Shown here piece by piece: positions 8,802-17,099 of a DNA stretch of 64,000 bases (position 1 is its first letter; each line of letters opens with the position of its first letter). The translations under genes were made by a program, and so were the position numbers. The DNA is taken from assembly GCA_963741305.1 (NCBI GenBank), contig CAVUHL010000003.1:5456001-5520000 (forward strand). Reading direction: 5' to 3'. Below the pieces are notes generated by a model. It saw only the letters and a list, made by a program, of their open reading frames with translations. It searched no databases and was not told the DNA's origin. Origin of the DNA: DATMER01 sp963741305. Its GTDB lineage: Bacteria > Acidobacteriota > Thermoanaerobaculia > Multivoradales > UBA5704.

Positions 8802-10310
8802 TCAGCTTCTCCTGAAACGGCCGTAGGCGGCGGCCCGGAAGCTCTCTGAGCCGCTGGTTTGAGGGGTCATCTGGGGGATCGTCGCGAGCACCTGCACGCC
8901 GGGGAAGGCGTGCTGGAGCGTGTCGCTCTCGGCGAACGTCGAGTCCGTCTGGTCGCGCAGGAACGCGGAGACCATGCCGAGCAGCGTGCCGCCGGCCAGG
9001 CCGATCACCAGGAACAGGAGACGGTTCGGCGAGTAGGGGTCCGAGGGCGGGATCGCCTTCTCCAGGATGTTGAACTGCTCGCTCTGCCGGCTCTTCTCAA
9101 GGTTTTCGGCGAGCTTGGCGTCGATCCGCTTGGCGAGCAGGCTCTCGTAGGACCGCTGGATGTTGTCGTAGTCGCGGCTCAGCGACAGGAGCTGCTGCTC
9201 GACGCGCGGCACGTTCTCGAGCCGCACCTGGGTGCTGCCGATGTCGGACAGGATGCGCGCGCGCTCCGCGTGCAGGGAGCGGATCTCCATGTCCACGGCC
9301 TCGATCTGGGCGAGCAGCCTGGGGTCGGCGCGGGGCGTGTAGGTCTGGGGCGGCGATATCGCCGGCATCGCCGGCGCCTCGCTGACCTCGATCCTCTGTC
9401 CGCTCTCCATCTTGCGCACCTGTTCGATCTCGGCTTCGAGGCGGATGACGTCCGGGTGCTGGGCGGTGTAGCGGCTGCGCAGCTCCGCGAGCTGAGACTG
9501 CAGCTGCTCCAGGCGGGTCGGAGCCTTGGGTCCCGACGGCGCTGCCGGCATCTGCACCTGCGGCACCGGGATCGGCCGGCTGAGCTCGGCGAGCTCGCGC
9601 TGCAGGATGATCTTGCGCGTCTCCGCCTTGTCGAGCGCGTCCATGTTGATCTCCAGCTTGTCCTGGAGCTGGCCCACGGCCTGGAGGTTCGTGTCGCGCT
9701 GCTCCGGGAGCTGGCCCATGTACTGGCTCTTGAAGGCGGCGATCTTCGCCTCCTGCAGCTCCAGCTTCTGCTTGGTCTCCGCGAGCTCGGCCTCGAGGAA
9801 GGTGGAGGTCCCCTGGGCCTGGTTCTCGCGCAGCTTCAGGTTCTCCAGGATGAACAGCTCGGCCACCCGGTTCGCGGTGTTGGCCGCCTTGACCGGATCC
9901 GGATCCTTGAAGTAGATCGTGAAAACGCTGTCGCCCTTCTTCGCCACAGTCAGGTTGGCGCGAGCGACGCGAACGACGCTCTCGACGGGCTCTGACGTCT
10001 GCCCATGCCGGAGCTCGGGATAGAGGTTCATCTCCTCGACGATGCGTTCCAGGTTGGAGCGGTTGGTGATCTGCTGCTCGATGGTGCTCAGCCGCTCCTC
10101 CATCCCCGAGGTCACCGTCGGCTTCACGTAGTCGGCCGGGACCTTCTGCTTCTCCACCATCACGAGCGTGCTGGCGCGGTAGATGGGCTTCATCAGATGC
10201 AGGGCGCCCCAGGCCGCGGCCAGTCCCAGAAGGATCGGCGTGATCACCCAGAGCGGCCGGCGCCGGACGGCGCGGAGAAGGTCACTGAGCGTCAGGTTCG
10301 GGTTCGTCAT
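8802..10310 (-). CDS. Polysaccharide chain-length determinant (Wzz/GumC-type, XrtA-associated)
   Basis: 502 residues with a Wzz N-terminal domain (LSDLLRAVRRRPLWVITPILLGLAAAWGA: first membrane segment, about 10-38), a long periplasmic coiled coil (about 160-410), and a second membrane segment (LLFLVIGLAGGTLLGMVSAFL) near the C-terminus. The arrangement matches polysaccharide co-polymerases of the PEP-CTERM locus type (TIGR03007). The kinase domain is a separate gene immediately downstream. Its start overlaps the end of the beta-barrel gene by 29 bases. Confidence 0.9.
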   Translation of the reverse strand: MTNPNLTLSDLLRAVRRRPLWVITPILLGLAAAWGALHLMKPIYRASTLVMVEKQKVPADYVKPTVTSGMEERLSTIEQQITNRSNLERIVEEMNLYPELRHGQTSEPVESVVRVARANLTVAKKGDSVFTIYFKDPDPVKAANTANRVAELFILENLKLRENQAQGTSTFLEAELAETKQKLELQEAKIAAFKSQYMGQLPEQRDTNLQAVGQLQDKLEINMDALDKAETRKIILQRELAELSRPIPVPQVQMPAAPSGPKAPTRLEQLQSQLAELRSRYTAQHPDVIRLEAEIEQVRKMESGQRIEVSEAPAMPAISPPQTYTPRADPRLLAQIEAVDMEIRSLHAERARILSDIGSTQVRLENVPRVEQQLLSLSRDYDNIQRSYESLLAKRIDAKLAENLEKSRQSEQFNILEKAIPPSDPYSPNRLLFLVIGLAGGTLLGMVSAFLRDQTDSTFAESDTLQHAFPGVQVLATIPQMTPQTSGSESFRAAAYGRFRRS

Positions 10311-11673
10311 CTTCGCGTTCCTCTTGACGGGCGGGGTCCTGCGGCTCCTCGCCGGTGCGGTAGAGCTGGAGCGCCAGGCCCACGAAATAGCGCGAGTAGG
10401 AAAGGTTTTCGAAAGGTGCGGCCCGCGAGTCCTGCCAGACCCGGGAGTAGCCGCCGGTGAGCCGCGCGATGGTGCTGAAGCTCCAGCTCAACCGGGCGGT
10501 GCCGGCCGCGGACTCCAGGATGCGGTCCTCGGAAACGAGGTCCACTTCCGGGTCGGTGCCGCTCTCCAGGTCATTTTCCAGATCGTCATAACGGGAGAAG
10601 CTGCCGTCCAATCCAAAGACGAGCCGGCGCCCGATGTTCGTGGACAAGCCGGCGGAGAGGTTGTCCATCTCAGTGGCCCGGCCCAGGCCGGCACCGGCGG
10701 AGACGTCATGGCGGAGGCCCACGCTCCAACCGAAGAGCTCGAGCTGGCGGGAGAGGTCCAGCCCGCCGCGCCAGCCTGTCCTCTCGAAATCCTCGCTGAC
10801 CCGGGTGGGCTCGGTTTCGGCAGGGTTGACCGGATCGGGAATCAAGAGGGTGCGGGTCGAGTCCACGGCGAACATGCCCGCCTCCACGCGGAAGCTGCCG
10901 TCGCGGAGGAACGGTTGCTGCCAGCCGATGCTGAGCGTCTGGACGTCCGCCGCCTGATCGATCAGGTCGCCACCGGGGCCAGGCCTCTGCCGCTCGCCGA
11001 AATCGTAGTTCCCGGCCGTGGCGATGAAGTCGAGGCGGCGGCCCTCCGCCCACTCGGTGCCGATCCCGATGCGGGCGCTCAGCGTCTCCGTATCGGAAAG
11101 GTCGTCCTCCTCGAACGTGCGCAGGGTATGCGCGGCGCCGAGGAGCAGCGAGGTCCGGCGGGTGAGGGTCTGGGCGAGGCCGACGTCGAAGGCATGGGTG
11201 AGCTGGTCGCCGCGGCGCGTCACCGCCGCGGGCTCGCCCGCCAGAAAGGGTGAGTAGAGGTCCAGGCCCGGGCTCGACAGCAGCCGCTCGCGCACCTGCA
11301 TCGACAGGCGGCGGGTCAGGTTGCCGGACAGGCCGAAGTCGAGGCGGTGGGTGGTCCCGTGCACCTCGGAATCATCGAGGACCCACTCGTATGAAGGGGA
11401 GTACCCGAGGGCCAGGAGCCAACGCGGCAGCTCATAGGAAAGGCGGAGGTTGAAGCCCGTGCGGGCAACGTTCTCCTCCCCCTCGTCCTCGTCCCCGGGG
11501 CCCGGATCGTCCAAACGCTCGACCTGGTCGTAATTGCCGTCGCTGCGCACGGTCCCTTCAGCGTCCAGGACGACGCGGAAGTCGCCGGCGGAGGCCGGGG
11601 CGGCGAGGACAGCAAGGGCCAGCGCGAGGAGGATCCCTGCCTTCAGCCTATTTCCATCTGTCAAGAACCACAT
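10282..11673 (-). CDS. Outer-membrane beta-barrel protein of the exopolysaccharide locus (TIGR03016-like)
   Basis: 463 residues from ATG 11673. A signal peptide ends near PASAGDF (residues 1-29). The rest alternates short amphipathic strands, as in a barrel of about 16-18 strands (FNLRLSYELPRWLLALGYSPSYEW, GLDLSRQLELFGWSVGLRHDV). The last strand, SRYFVGLALQLY, is followed by an acidic tail. Position and length fit the PEP-CTERM-associated outer-membrane family TIGR03016, perhaps the export pore. It is the first gene behind the sigma-54 promoter at 11808-11822. A longer upstream frame lacks a credible signal sequence. Confidence 0.78.
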   Translation of the reverse strand: MWFLTDGNRLKAGILLALALAVLAAPASAGDFRVVLDAEGTVRSDGNYDQVERLDDPGPGDEDEGEENVARTGFNLRLSYELPRWLLALGYSPSYEWVLDDSEVHGTTHRLDFGLSGNLTRRLSMQVRERLLSSPGLDLYSPFLAGEPAAVTRRGDQLTHAFDVGLAQTLTRRTSLLLGAAHTLRTFEEDDLSDTETLSARIGIGTEWAEGRRLDFIATAGNYDFGERQRPGPGGDLIDQAADVQTLSIGWQQPFLRDGSFRVEAGMFAVDSTRTLLIPDPVNPAETEPTRVSEDFERTGWRGGLDLSRQLELFGWSVGLRHDVSAGAGLGRATEMDNLSAGLSTNIGRRLVFGLDGSFSRYDDLENDLESGTDPEVDLVSEDRILESAAGTARLSWSFSTIARLTGGYSRVWQDSRAAPFENLSYSRYFVGLALQLYRTGEEPQDPARQEEREDDEPEPDAQ

Positions 11674-11807
11674 GAAACCCTTTCTCTCGATCCCGTAAGT
11701 GCCTACAACAAAACAACAAAAGAAAAAAAAGACCGAATACAACTGCCGGTCCCTAGATGCTAAGGACCTCCTGCTACACCGATCCCAACGTTCGATACGA
11801 TCAGGTT

Positions 11808-11822
11808 GCAAGAGAGGTGCCA
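11808..11822 (-). promoter_or_regulatory. Sigma-54 (RpoN) promoter
   Basis: On the minus strand the sequence reads TTGGCAC-CTCTC-TTGCA. The -24 TGGCAC is at 11817-11822 and the -12 TTGC at 11808-11811, with exactly ten bases between the invariant GG and GC. Transcription would start near 11797, giving a leader of about 124 nt before the beta-barrel ATG. XrtA loci commonly carry the enhancer-binding protein PrsR with PrsK, which makes RpoN control biologically sensible. An imperfect GC-rich dyad at about 11838-11878 lies upstream. Confidence 0.8.
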
Positions 11823-11938
11823 AAAAGGTTCCAGAGGGGTGACCGCGGCACCCGCCGCTTCGCGGGCGCTCACACCTTGTAGGTTTTGCCAGGCTGCCGC
11901 GCGGAGGTGAGCCCCGCTCAAGGAAAACTCAACTGCAA

Positions 11939-12532
11939 TTAAGGGAAAACGAGGGTGTCGCCGGGCTGCAGGATGATGTTGTCCTGGGGGCGCTTGCCGG
12001 AGATGATCGTCTTGAGCTCGATCTCGAAACGCTTGTCAGGATTGCCGCCCGTGTCCTTGCTTTCCCGGTTGTCGCGCAGCACGATCACCTTTCCCTTGGA
12101 ATAGGGGGTCAACCCGCCGGCCATGGCCAGGATCTGCATGAGCTTGGCGCGCGGCTGGAGATCGAAGGAGCCGGGCGCCTTGACCTCGCCGGTGACAAAC
12201 ACCTTGCGCGAGTTGATCTCCTTGATGACTACCGACACCTCGGGGGCTGTAACGTACTTCTTGAAATTGAGGGCCAACTGCTCCTTGAGGGCCAGCGGAG
12301 TCATCCCCGCGGCCTGAATGTCGCCGAGGAGCGGGACGGATACCCGGCCGTCCGGCCGCACCGGCACGGAGACGCTGAGCTCCGGGCTCTTCCAGACCGA
12401 GATCTCGATCACGTCGCCGACCCCGATGGCATAGGCATTCGGCGGATCCTCCTCGCTGCGGATGACGACCTGGGCCGAGGAGGATGCAGCCAGGGCGAGG
12501 ATCAGGATGGCGGGGAGCGCGATGGCCTTCAT
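11939..12532 (-). CDS. Polysaccharide export outer-membrane protein (Wza-like)
   Basis: 197 residues. A signal peptide (about 1-20, cleavage after SSSAQ) precedes the Poly_export domain (YAIGVGDVIEISVWKSPELS, PVRPDGRVSVPLLGDIQAAG) and one SLBB/soluble-ligand domain (KVFVTGEVKAPGSFDL ... AMAGGLTPYSKG), ending IILQPGDTLVFP. No lipobox is seen. Size and order match the XrtA-associated export protein TIGR03027. It would form the outer-membrane channel for the polymer. A good GGAGAAG site precedes ATG 12532. The 265-bp gap after it holds the sigma-54 promoter, so this gene may be separately transcribed. Confidence 0.9.
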   Translation of the reverse strand: MKAIALPAILILALAASSSAQVVIRSEEDPPNAYAIGVGDVIEISVWKSPELSVSVPVRPDGRVSVPLLGDIQAAGMTPLALKEQLALNFKKYVTAPEVSVVIKEINSRKVFVTGEVKAPGSFDLQPRAKLMQILAMAGGLTPYSKGKVIVLRDNRESKDTGGNPDKRFEIELKTIISGKRPQDNIILQPGDTLVFP

Positions 12533-12616
12533 AGATTCTTCTCCACGGATAAACGCATAGCTGGGCCGTTCCGGAACAACCGAGCGGGATCAGTGCAAGA
12601 AGCGTTCCGATTGATC

Positions 12617-12663
12617 CCATCCCCCCTCTCCCCAGCCCTCTCCCCCGGCGCGGGGGAGAGGGA
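12617..12663. repeat. Palindromic repeat related to the 859-995 element
   Basis: A single hairpin (CCCTCTCCCCCGGCGCGGGGGAGAGGG type) preceded by a CCCCCCTCTCC half-unit lies between the divergent export gene and methyltransferase gene. It shares the CCCCTCTCCC/GGGAGAGGG core with the other elements but is one unit only. Confidence 0.6.
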
Positions 12664-12700
12664 GCCATCTCTGGCCCGTCGGTTGCATCCGCGTCGCGGC

Positions 12701-13939
12701 ATGAAGAAGCGACTGCTCGACTGGATCGTCTGCCCCAACTGTGGACAGCGTCCGCGGCTCCAGGTCTTCCAGGAGGACCGGATTCCGCTGCCGTCTCAGG
12801 TGAGCGCGCCGGCCTGCTCCTACTACTGCGGCCGGCACGGCATCGCGGACCCGCGGACGATCCTGCCGCCTCCGGATTGCAACGCCTGCTACCAGGAGGA
12901 GGTCCTGGAGGCGATGCTCTCCTGCACCTGCGGCCTCGCCTACCCGGTGATCGACGGCATCCCGCGGCTGATCCGCAACGCGAAGGAGGAGTACCCGGAA
13001 TTCTTCGCCCGCCACGGCCTTACGGAGGCCGCGGTATCGGCGATATCGCCGGGGGTGGCCGCCGACCGCCGCAGCTACAAGAGCTTCAGCCGCCAGTGGC
13101 AGATCTACCGCGAGGGGGACGCCACCTGGTTCAAGGATGACCACGGCCTGCGCAAGCGCGAGTTCCTCTACAACCTGCAGACCACGCCCGAGGAGCTGTC
13201 CCATTCGACGGTGCTCGACGGCGGCTGCGGCAACGGCGAACTCACCCGCTCCTTCGCGGAGTACGGTCCCGAGGTGGTGGCCATGGACTTCAGCCGCAGC
13301 GTGGAAGGGGCGAGGCGGCGGCTGTTCGAAAAAGGATTTGAAGTCTCCCACCGGGTCCATCACCTACAAGGCAACGTCCTGGAGCTGCCCCTCCTGGCGC
13401 GCAGCTTCGACATGGTCCACTCCTCTGGAGTGCTGCACCACACGCCGAGCACCTACCGCGCCTTCCGCTCGATCAGCAAGGCGGTAAAGCCGGGAGGCAA
13501 GCTCTACATCCAGCTCTACCGCCGCCGTCCGGCCTGGATCCACGCGGTCAACGTCACCCTGCGGGCGGTGACGACCCGGATACCGATGGGCCTCCTCTAC
13601 GGCCTCCTCTACGCGGCGACCCCCGTACACTCGGGGCTCTCGCGGCTGATGCACCGCCTGCGTGGAGAGCCTGCCCCACCGCGGGCCACCGCCCGCGAAC
13701 GCGCCGTGCAGATGTTCGACAACTACAGCCCCAAGTACCAGTACCGGCACACCGTCCCCGAGATCATGGACCTCTTCCGCAGCGAAGCATTCGAAGACCT
13801 GAAGGACGTGACCCTCGACAACGAGGCCAGGCACATGCTGGCGGTCCTGGGGAAAAAGGCGCTGACTCCGGCAGCCCCAGCGGCTGAGACCGCGAAAGAG
13901 CCGGCCCGGGCCACGGCGTTGACGCAGCAGCCGGCGTGA
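12701..13939 (+). CDS. Class I SAM methyltransferase with N-terminal zinc-ribbon region
   Basis: 412 residues from ATG 12701 (upstream in-frame codons are repeat sequence). Cysteines in CPNCGQ (about 10-13), NACYQ and SCTCGLAYPVIDGIPRL form a Trm112/zinc-ribbon-like N-terminus. The methyltransferase core follows: VLDGGCGNGELTRSFAEYG near 168, MVHSSGVLHHTPSTYRAF and AVKPGGKLYIQLYRR. It probably methylates a sugar or lipid intermediate of the neighbouring glycan locus. Its stop codon TGA is the first triplet of the inverted repeat beginning at 13937. Substrate unknown. Confidence 0.83.
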   Translation: MKKRLLDWIVCPNCGQRPRLQVFQEDRIPLPSQVSAPACSYYCGRHGIADPRTILPPPDCNACYQEEVLEAMLSCTCGLAYPVIDGIPRLIRNAKEEYPEFFARHGLTEAAVSAISPGVAADRRSYKSFSRQWQIYREGDATWFKDDHGLRKREFLYNLQTTPEELSHSTVLDGGCGNGELTRSFAEYGPEVVAMDFSRSVEGARRRLFEKGFEVSHRVHHLQGNVLELPLLARSFDMVHSSGVLHHTPSTYRAFRSISKAVKPGGKLYIQLYRRRPAWIHAVNVTLRAVTTRIPMGLLYGLLYAATPVHSGLSRLMHRLRGEPAPPRATARERAVQMFDNYSPKYQYRHTVPEIMDLFRSEAFEDLKDVTLDNEARHMLAVLGKKALTPAAPAAETAKEPARATALTQQPA

Positions 13940-14107
13940 CCCTCACCCCCCAACCCCCTCTCCCACACGCACTCACACCCGCCCGGGAGAGGGGGAGCCG
14001 GATCGGAGGGAGAGGCTTGCTCCTGTTTGCTGTTGCTGTTGGGCGGTGGCGCCCCTCTCCCGGGCGGGTGTGAGTGCGTGTGGGAGAGGGGACGGGGGTG
14101 AGGGTCA
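13937..14107. repeat. Large inverted repeat supplying stop codons to two convergent genes
   Basis: Left arm about 13937-13996 and right arm about 14050-14107 are near-perfect reverse complements around a 53-bp loop. Both arms begin TGACCCTCACCCCC when read inward and share CCCTCTCCCACACGCACTC and ACCCGCCCGGGAGAGGGG. The TGA at the left end terminates the methyltransferase; the TGA at the right end (minus strand) terminates the asparagine synthetase. It may also act as a bidirectional terminator. Confidence 0.88.
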
Positions 14108-15964
14108 ATCAATAAACTTCCGGTGCCACTCCTCCAGCACCAGCAGCTGCCACAGCACCCTGTGGTGGTCCTGCTTCCCTTCCATGTGCTCTGACACCAT
14201 CCCGCGCACGGCCTCGGGCCGGAAATATCCACGGCCGAGGTGGCGGTCGCTCCCCAGGATCTCCGCCACATAAGGGCGCATCTCCCCCTGGAACATGCGG
14301 GCCAGCGGCGTGGGGAAGCCCATCTTGCCGCGGTGCAGGATCTCGTGCGGCAGGTGCTTCTCCATCGCCTTCTTGAGGATGTACTTCGTGGTCCAGCCCT
14401 TGATCCGGTAGCGCGGCGGGATGCGCCCGCCGAGCTCCACCACCCGATGGTCCAGGAACGGCACGCGCAGCTCCACTCCACTCGCCATCGTCATCTTGTC
14501 GGCCTTGACCAGCAGATCGTCCGGCAGCCAGCTCTTCACGTCCAGGTACATCATCTGGAGCAGCGGATCGAGTCCCTTGGCTTTGTCGTAGTAGGGCTGC
14601 ACCAGGCCGGGCATGCCGTGGCCGTTGAAAAGATTTCTGATCTCCGGCCGGTAGAGCGCCTCTTTGACAGGAGCCTCGTAGAAGGAGACGCCGAGATACC
14701 GGTCTTGTAACGGCTGGTCGGACAGCGCCGTGTACTTGTTCCACTTGCCGCCGAGCAGGTTCAACGCGGGATTGATCACATTCTGACGGAGCGACGCCGG
14801 CAGCCTGCGGTAGCGCTCCAAAGCCTGCATGTACTTGTAGATCGGATAGCCGCCGAAGACCTCGTCCGAGCCCTCACCGGAGAGGACGACGGTGACGTCC
14901 TCGCGCGCCAGCTTCGCCACGAAATAGAGGGAAATCGCGGCCGACTCGGTGACCGGCTCATCCATGTGCCAGACGAGCGACGGGATGAAATCCTGGAACT
15001 CCTTCGGCGTGACGAAGACCTCGCGGTGCCGGGTCTGGAACTTCTCCGCGATCATCCGGGCATAGCGGGTCTCGTCGTAGGCGGGCCCGAAGTCGTAGGC
15101 CACCGTGAACGTGCGGATGTCGCGGATGCCCATCTCGTGCATCAGGGCCACGACCGCGCTCGAATCGATCCCGCCGGAGAGGAACACGCCCAGGGGGACG
15201 TCGCTGCGGAGCTGGATCCTGACCGAGTCGCGCAACAACTCGAGCGCCTGCGCCGCGCACTCCTCCTCGGACAGGTGCTCGGGCTCGGGCTTGAGGTCCC
15301 AGTACTGGCGGAGTCGCAATCCCTCGCGATCGATCGTCATGCACCATCCGGGCTGAAGCTTCTCGATCCCCTGGAAGAGCGTCTGCTCGGTGGGCACGTA
15401 GCCGACGCTCATGTAGGCGTCGAGCATGTCGAGGTGCACGCCGGGCTTGCGGTCCGAGGTGGCGAGCAGCGCCTTGACCTCGGAGGCGAAGCGGATTCCG
15501 TCTGAATCGAGGGTGTAGTAGAGCGGCTTGATGCCCAGCCGGTCGCGGGCGATGAACAGGGCCTGGCGGCGCTTGTCCCAGATGGCGAAGGCGAACATGC
15601 CGTTCAGCCGTTCCAGGCACGCCTCACCGAGCACGTCCCAGAGGCGGAGGATGACCTCCGTATCCGTGGTTGTGCGGAACCCGTGGCCCTGGGCTTCCAG
15701 CTCGGCGCGGAGCTCGACGAAGTTGTAGACCTCGCCGTTGAGGACGATGCAGGACTGGCCGTCCTCGCTCCACATGGGGTTCCGCCCGCGGGAGGACGTA
15801 TCCAGGATGGTCAGGCGCTTGTGAGCGAGCCCCAGGGGACCCTCGTTGAAGTACCCCTCGTCATCCGGCCCCCGATGGGCGAGGCACGCGCCCATGGTCC
15901 GGACCTCGCCCGGCCCCACCGGCCGCGCCGACCGGAAGCGGTAAATCCCCGCGATGCCACACAT
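14105..15964 (-). CDS. asnB: Asparagine synthetase (glutamine-hydrolysing)
   Basis: 619 residues from the MCGIAG start that exposes Cys2. The class-II amidotransferase domain occupies about 2-210 (AHRGPDDEG, LNGEVYNFVELR, SEVKALLA). The synthetase domain has SGGIDSS at 263-269 and VLSGEGSDEVFGGYPIYKY. It converts aspartate, glutamine and ATP to asparagine, or may amidate a sugar acid; its length and motifs are those of the AsnB group (TIGR01536). It is a second paralogue beside the XrtA-type enzyme at 2142-4040 and is not in the same operon. It converges on the methyltransferase gene. Confidence 0.87.
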   Translation of the reverse strand: MCGIAGIYRFRSARPVGPGEVRTMGACLAHRGPDDEGYFNEGPLGLAHKRLTILDTSSRGRNPMWSEDGQSCIVLNGEVYNFVELRAELEAQGHGFRTTTDTEVILRLWDVLGEACLERLNGMFAFAIWDKRRQALFIARDRLGIKPLYYTLDSDGIRFASEVKALLATSDRKPGVHLDMLDAYMSVGYVPTEQTLFQGIEKLQPGWCMTIDREGLRLRQYWDLKPEPEHLSEEECAAQALELLRDSVRIQLRSDVPLGVFLSGGIDSSAVVALMHEMGIRDIRTFTVAYDFGPAYDETRYARMIAEKFQTRHREVFVTPKEFQDFIPSLVWHMDEPVTESAAISLYFVAKLAREDVTVVLSGEGSDEVFGGYPIYKYMQALERYRRLPASLRQNVINPALNLLGGKWNKYTALSDQPLQDRYLGVSFYEAPVKEALYRPEIRNLFNGHGMPGLVQPYYDKAKGLDPLLQMMYLDVKSWLPDDLLVKADKMTMASGVELRVPFLDHRVVELGGRIPPRYRIKGWTTKYILKKAMEKHLPHEILHRGKMGFPTPLARMFQGEMRPYVAEILGSDRHLGRGYFRPEAVRGMVSEHMEGKQDHHRVLWQLLVLEEWHRKFID

Positions 15965-16221
15965 GCAGTCGTCTCCCAGCGGTTCGGGCGGACTCCGCCC
16001 ATAGGGGGAGGCACTAGCAAGAATCCGGCCTGCCCGTGAAGGCAGGAAGGAGACGGGCATCCGCCCTGCCCGTCCCCTGGATCTTGGAAGGTAAAATGTG
16101 CTTCGATTGTCAAAGAACAAGCTCCCGGATCATCTGAAACGGATGATTCCGGGAACGCCGGCCATGGTCTCATCTGGATCTACTTGGTGTCAAGTCTGTC
16201 CTATTTTCTAGATCAACTCTA
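15965..16221. other. Intergenic region between divergent genes
   Basis: No gene seen. It contains a hairpin at 16124-16153 (CCCGGATCATC / GATGATTCCGGG, one bulged base). A lone TTGACA on the minus strand (16108-16113) has no convincing -10 at the usual distance. Confidence 0.5.
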
Positions 16222-16250
16222 TTGACAGGCGGTTCAGGACCGCCTAGAGT
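16222..16250 (+). promoter_or_regulatory. Sigma-70-type promoter with palindromic operator in the spacer
   Basis: TTGACA at 16222-16227 and TAGAGT at 16245-16250 are separated by exactly 17 bases. The whole spacer is a dyad, GGCGGT-TCAGG-ACCGCC. A repressor or activator binding there would control the small-protein gene that starts about 140 nt downstream. Confidence 0.65.
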
Positions 16251-16397
16251 CCTCGTTCGGGCGAATCTGACCTCTCGACTTCTTTGAAAGCTTCTCCTAG
16301 GACGGCAGTTCGGACCCAGAATCTACCTCAGGTAGCAACCGGCGTCAATGATAGCGCCGTCACCGGAGCTAAGTGGCTCCAAGAAAGGAGAAGCAAC

Positions 16398-16733
16398 ATG
16401 TCTGAGTCGAAATCGTACGCCGAAACCGTCAATGTCTGGGAGGAAGGGCTCACCGCGCTCGATGAGAACATCGACGATCTCCCGCAGGCGGAGATCCCCC
16501 GCCAGAAGCTCCGGAGCATCCTGACGCAGATCCGGGGCGTCGCAGCCCGGCAAGCGGCCCTGACCGCCGACCGGCAGGAGGCCACCAAGGAGCTTTACAT
16601 CCTGCTCGCGCAGGGCCGCAAGCTCACCACTCTGCTTCGCATCCTCATCCGGGAGCACTACGGCAACCGCAGCGAGAAGCTGGCCGAGTTCAATGTCCAG
16701 CCTCTCCGCGGCCGGCCGCGCCGTCCTGAGTAG
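16398..16733 (+). CDS. Conserved small helical protein of unknown function
   Basis: 111 residues from ATG 16398, preceded by a strong GAAAGGAG site; the longer frame lacks one. The protein is predicted to be almost entirely helical (SYAETVNVWEEGLTALDEN, then IPRQKLRSILTQIRG, RQAALTADRQEATKELYILLA, KLTTLLRILIREHYG) and ends SEKLAEFNVQPLRGRPRR with a basic tail. It has no signal peptide or membrane segment. I recall similar short proteins from Acidobacteria but cannot give a function. Own promoter, strong ribosome site and strong terminator suggest an abundant monocistronic product, possibly nucleic-acid-associated (inference from the basic tail). Confidence 0.8.
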   Translation: MSESKSYAETVNVWEEGLTALDENIDDLPQAEIPRQKLRSILTQIRGVAARQAALTADRQEATKELYILLAQGRKLTTLLRILIREHYGNRSEKLAEFNVQPLRGRPRRPE

Positions 16734-16746
16734 TCGCAGCACCCCA

Positions 16747-16780
16747 AGGGAGCGCGCCAACCGGCGCGCCCCCTTTTTTT
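16747..16780 (+). terminator. Rho-independent terminator
   Basis: GGGAGCGCGCC - AACC - GGCGCGCCCCC followed by seven T (16774-16780), 14 bases after the stop of the 111-residue gene. Confidence 0.9.
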
Positions 16781-16785
16781 GCCTC

Positions 16786-17099
16786 TCGCAGGCCTCGACG
16801 AGAGGTTCGTCGAGCTCGACGAGGGTCTCGTTGAGGCGGCGAGAGGATCGAGAGGATCAACGAGAGGCTAGTCTAGAGAGGTTGGACGAGACTCTCGGCA
16901 GTCCGGATGAGAGGCTCGAAGCGTCCACGAGAAGCTCGAAAGCCTGGACGAGAGTCTCGAAGAGTCGACGGAAGGCCCTGCGGGTTCAGCGAGAGGCTCA
17001 AAAGGCTCGATGAGACTCTCAAAAGGTCGGATGAGAGCCTCAAAGCTCCCGCAAGAGGCCCGAAAGGTCGGACGAGGGTCTCAAAACGTCCGATCGTTC
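16786..17099. repeat. Degenerate tandem array with 21-bp period
   Basis: About 14 imperfect copies of a 20-23 bp (mostly 21 bp) unit, approximately CGGACGAGAGTCTCGAAAGGT, each centred on a small dyad CGAGAGNCTCG. Some frames read as heptads (LDETLKR, SDESLKA), but no reading frame has a start, ribosome site or continuity across the array. It lies directly after the terminator of the 111-residue gene. The period equals two DNA helical turns. Confidence 0.82.

Noticed and set aside
16786..17099. CRISPR array
   Set aside because: Units are contiguous without unique spacers, degenerate, and there are no cas genes.
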